Origin: Arsenophonus sp. aPb
GTDB taxonomy: Bacteria > Pseudomonadota > Gammaproteobacteria > Enterobacterales > Enterobacteriaceae
Assembly: GCF_029873475.1 (NCBI RefSeq)
Contig: NZ_CP123499.1
Location: 744,001-808,000, forward strand
Direction of reading: 5' to 3'
DNA length: 64,000 bases
Position 1 is the stretch's first letter. Every line of letters starts with the position of its first letter. Below, piece after piece: positions 61,843 to 64,000 of this stretch. A program made the translations under genes and the position numbers. The notes under the pieces are model-generated. The model was not told where the DNA came from and did not search any database. It saw only the letters and a list, made by a program, of their open reading frames with translations.

Positions 61843-62244
61843 ATGCATATTGATATTGCCTTATTAGTTCGTGATGCACTGGTACATAGTGGTTGTGATA
61901 AAAATTTAATTTCTGATTTTGATGGACATTCCACGATTACATTAGAATTTAGTAATTCATTAGATATCAATATAAGTATTGATGATAATTATGTATGGTT
62001 GTGGAGTCCTCTTTGCGAAGAGGAAAGTAATGTGATTTATCAATTAAGCGAAAAAATATTAAAAAAATTAATGGAAGAATGTCAATTTACCGTGACTAAA
62101 CAGTTACAATTAATTTCTCGTAATAGATATATTAATTTGGCTGGCGTTGTATCACCAACATATTTAGCCGATGGAGCAGGCTTTTCTGCCGCATTGGAGG
62201 AATTTTTTCATTTAATAAATAATTATTCAGAGATGCTTCATTAA
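61843..62244 (+). CDS. invB: Type III secretion chaperone InvB (SpaK)
   Basis: 133 aa, class IB chaperone that in Salmonella serves several effectors (SipA, SopA, SopE). It aligns along its length with InvB: MHIDIALLVRDALVHSGCD, DGHSTITLEF, DDNYVWLWSPL and YLADGAGFSAALEEF. GGAGAG precedes the ATG. Its last base is the first base of the invC ATG. A multi-effector chaperone here means this system probably has its own effectors elsewhere. Confidence 0.92.
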   Translation: MHIDIALLVRDALVHSGCDKNLISDFDGHSTITLEFSNSLDINISIDDNYVWLWSPLCEEESNVIYQLSEKILKKLMEECQFTVTKQLQLISRNRYINLAGVVSPTYLADGAGFSAALEEFFHLINNYSEMLH

Positions 62245-63536
62245 TGAATCAAATCACTTTAAGCCATAGAATATATAAGATTCAGTCTCTATTAGGAACA
62301 ATGATTGAGGCCAATATTGCTGATTGTGAAATTGGTGAAATTTGCCATATTCATAAAAATTGGCGCGATACAAAAATTATTGCTAAGGCACAAGTTCTTG
62401 GTTTTCGAAAAGAGACTGTAATACTAGGGCTAATAGGTGAATCGATAGGGATCTCAAAAGAGAGTGTCATTATTCCATCAAAAGAACATTTTAGCATAAA
62501 ACTTTCATCAAATTTATTAGGTTGTGTCATTGATTCAATGGGACGCATTGTTGAACGTTTTAAAGAAAACAGTGACTTATTAACTAATGAAAAGCGTGGT
62601 ATCAACCAAAGTCCACCAAATTATTTGCAAAGAAAACCAATACAACATCCCTTTGTAACGGGTATTAAAGCGATTGATGGGCTAATCACCTGTGGCATTG
62701 GTCAACGATTAGGTATTTTTGCTTCTGCTGGATGTGGAAAAACTTCACTGATACATATGATGATACAGCATGCTAGCGCAGATATTTTTATTATCGCATT
62801 AATAGGTGAGCGGGGTCGTGAGCTGACTGAATTTGTTGATACGTTGAAACAAACTGGTTATATCGATAAATGCGTCATTGTTTACGCGACTTCTGATTAC
62901 TCTTCAATCGATCGGGTAAATGCTGCGCTGGTTGCCACAACAATTGCTGAATATTTTCGCGATGCTGGAAGTAACGTAGTACTATTTTTAGATTCAATAA
63001 CCCGTTATTCAAGAGCATTACGCGACGTAGCATTAGCTGCGGGAGAACCACCCGCCAGACGAGGGTATCCTGCATCTGTATTTGAAGCCTTACCAAAATT
63101 ATTGGAGCGGCCGGGGCTTACGCAAAAAGGGGGAATAACAGCGTTTTATACTATATTATTAGAAAATGATGACGAGCCAGATCCGATTGCAGAAGAGATC
63201 CGTTCTATTCTTGATGGACATATTTATCTAAATCGTAAGTTGGCAGAAAAGAGTCATTATCCTGCTATTAGTATTTTACAAAGTATAAGTCGTGTAGCTT
63301 CTCAAATATGTGATCAGCAACATTTGAGTCATGTCGCTCAAGTAAAAAAAATCTTAAGTAAAATTGAAGAATTGAAAATATTTATCGATTTAGGCGAATA
63401 TAAAGAAGGTGAAAACCGTGAAAATGATGAAATGTTATATAAATATAACAAAATAAATAATTGGCTTATACAGTCTCCTGATGAAAAAAAATCTTTTGAA
63501 TCAATAAAACAGGAGATGTATGAGATTTTATCGTAA
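62244..63536 (+). CDS. invC: Type III secretion ATPase InvC (SctN)
   Basis: 430 aa. F1/V-type ATPase fold: Walker A FASAGCGKTS (159-168), GERGRELTEFVD, Walker B VVLFLDSITRYSRALRDVAL, and AAGEPPARRGYPASVFEALP with the arginine region that follows. The C-terminal domain binds chaperone-effector complexes. The hexamer sits at the base of the injectisome. It overlaps invB by one base (TAATG) and spaM by 17 bases. Confidence 0.97.
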   Translation: MNQITLSHRIYKIQSLLGTMIEANIADCEIGEICHIHKNWRDTKIIAKAQVLGFRKETVILGLIGESIGISKESVIIPSKEHFSIKLSSNLLGCVIDSMGRIVERFKENSDLLTNEKRGINQSPPNYLQRKPIQHPFVTGIKAIDGLITCGIGQRLGIFASAGCGKTSLIHMMIQHASADIFIIALIGERGRELTEFVDTLKQTGYIDKCVIVYATSDYSSIDRVNAALVATTIAEYFRDAGSNVVLFLDSITRYSRALRDVALAAGEPPARRGYPASVFEALPKLLERPGLTQKGGITAFYTILLENDDEPDPIAEEIRSILDGHIYLNRKLAEKSHYPAISILQSISRVASQICDQQHLSHVAQVKKILSKIEELKIFIDLGEYKEGENRENDEMLYKYNKINNWLIQSPDEKKSFESIKQEMYEILS

Positions 63537-63990
63537 TGTAAAAAAAAGGCATACTCTAATATGTCAAAAAATAAATCAGAACGATATTTTACTGCAAAAA
63601 TTAGATAATAAGATAATGATATTAGAAGATGAAATAAATGAAATTAATAAAGAAATCTTATTTATAAATAGCTTATTGACAGATATTAATAATTTAGGAT
63701 TTTTATCAAAAGAGGAATTATTAGCAATAAAAAGAAAACAAGCTGTATTTAATCATCAATTAATCGATTTAAAACTGGAGAAAGCAAAAAAGGAAGCTAC
63801 CCATCAGGCTATTATTTTAGAAAAAAAAGAAAAATTAAATATTAAAAAAAATTTACACATGAAAAATGAAAAGTATATTTTTTTGTTGAAAAAAGAAATG
63901 GTTAAAATTATTCAAAGGAAGTATCTTATTGAAGAAAATGAAATAGAGGAAGTTCTTTATGCCAAAAGTAAGCTCAATAAAAATTTATAA
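63520..63990 (+). CDS. spaM: Type III secretion stalk protein SpaM/InvI (SctO)
   Basis: 156 aa (Salmonella 147). Nearly all coiled coil, with long Lys/Glu/Ile heptad patterns (LDNKIMILEDEINEINKEIL). SctO stalks link the ATPase to the export gate. AGGAG lies at the right distance before the ATG, inside the end of invC. Sequence is poorly conserved in this family; position and structure support the name. Confidence 0.88.
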   Translation: MRFYRNVKKRHTLICQKINQNDILLQKLDNKIMILEDEINEINKEILFINSLLTDINNLGFLSKEELLAIKRKQAVFNHQLIDLKLEKAKKEATHQAIILEKKEKLNIKKNLHMKNEKYIFLLKKEMVKIIQRKYLIEENEIEEVLYAKSKLNKNL

Positions 63991-64000
63991 TATGCAATCA
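63959..64000 (+). CDS. spaN: Start of the next inv/spa gene, probably spaN/invJ (SctP)
   Basis: ATG at 63959 begins an open frame (MPKVSSIKIYNMQS) that runs off the window. GAGGA lies eight bases upstream, inside spaM, and the overlap of 32 bases fits the style of this operon. In SPI-1 the gene after spaM is spaN/invJ, the needle-length regulator. Only 14 codons are visible, so the name rests on position. Confidence 0.6.
   Translation, partial: MPKVSSIKIYNMQS

Overview
The window comes from an AT-rich gammaproteobacterium of the order Enterobacterales. Housekeeping genes closely follow the enteric proteins and gene order: pyrG-eno, mltD-gloB-yafS-rnhA-dnaQ-tRNA-Asp, tktA-epd-pgk-fbaA. They are interleaved with long AT-rich spacers, broken genes, insertion-sequence wreckage and host-interaction genes. 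Low GC, partial gene decay and an Inv/Spa (SPI-1 type) type III secretion system together suggest an insect-associated symbiont such as Arsenophonus. The genus is an inference; no rRNA is present to settle it.

Layout. 1-2031: end of pyrG, then eno. 2113-3698: a TpsA (filamentous haemagglutinin) secretion domain cut to about 300 aa, and a small membrane protein. 3800-8253: mltD, gloB, yafS, rnhA, dnaQ and tRNA-Asp with its own promoter. 8582-14318: tktA, then epd-pgk-fbaA behind a near-perfect Cra operator. 14448-23180: an accessory zone with a resolvase remnant, an M9-like metalloprotease without signal peptide, IS6 and IS481-like transposase relics, an RTX protein made almost only of calcium-binding repeats, and a gene for a protein with eleven 61-aa helix-turn-helix-like repeats that is split by a frameshift. 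23753-27534: periplasmic asparaginase (GC-richer than its surroundings), a DsbB-like protein with a 50-aa DUF5993-type partner, and succinate-semialdehyde dehydrogenase.

28574-40386 is a second virulence-like block: a 700-aa effector-like protein, a secreted TIM-barrel protein, a toxin-like gene of about 1,580 codons broken by a one-base frameshift and carrying an SseI/Pasteurella-toxin type Cys-His-Asp deamidase signature, and a serralysin with a Thr/Ser/Pro-rich N-terminal linker. 41039-54052 holds ordinary chromosomal genes: a coiled-coil lipoprotein, a dicarboxylate/amino-acid symporter, eptC, a fimbrial-like protein, hcp, crcB, hemB, an NhaC-type antiporter and a frameshifted Cys/Met PLP enzyme. 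A 305-bp IS6 deletion derivative with both terminal repeats lies among them.

55692-64000 is the start of the type III secretion operon: a short HilA-like regulator, invF, invG, invE, invA, invB, invC, spaM/invI and the first codons of spaN/invJ, in Salmonella SPI-1 order with tight or overlapping junctions. Several large proteins in the accessory zones lack Sec signals and have polar Asn/Ser-rich N-termini, so they are reasonable candidates for export through this system. The two RTX proteins need a type I exporter that is not encoded here.
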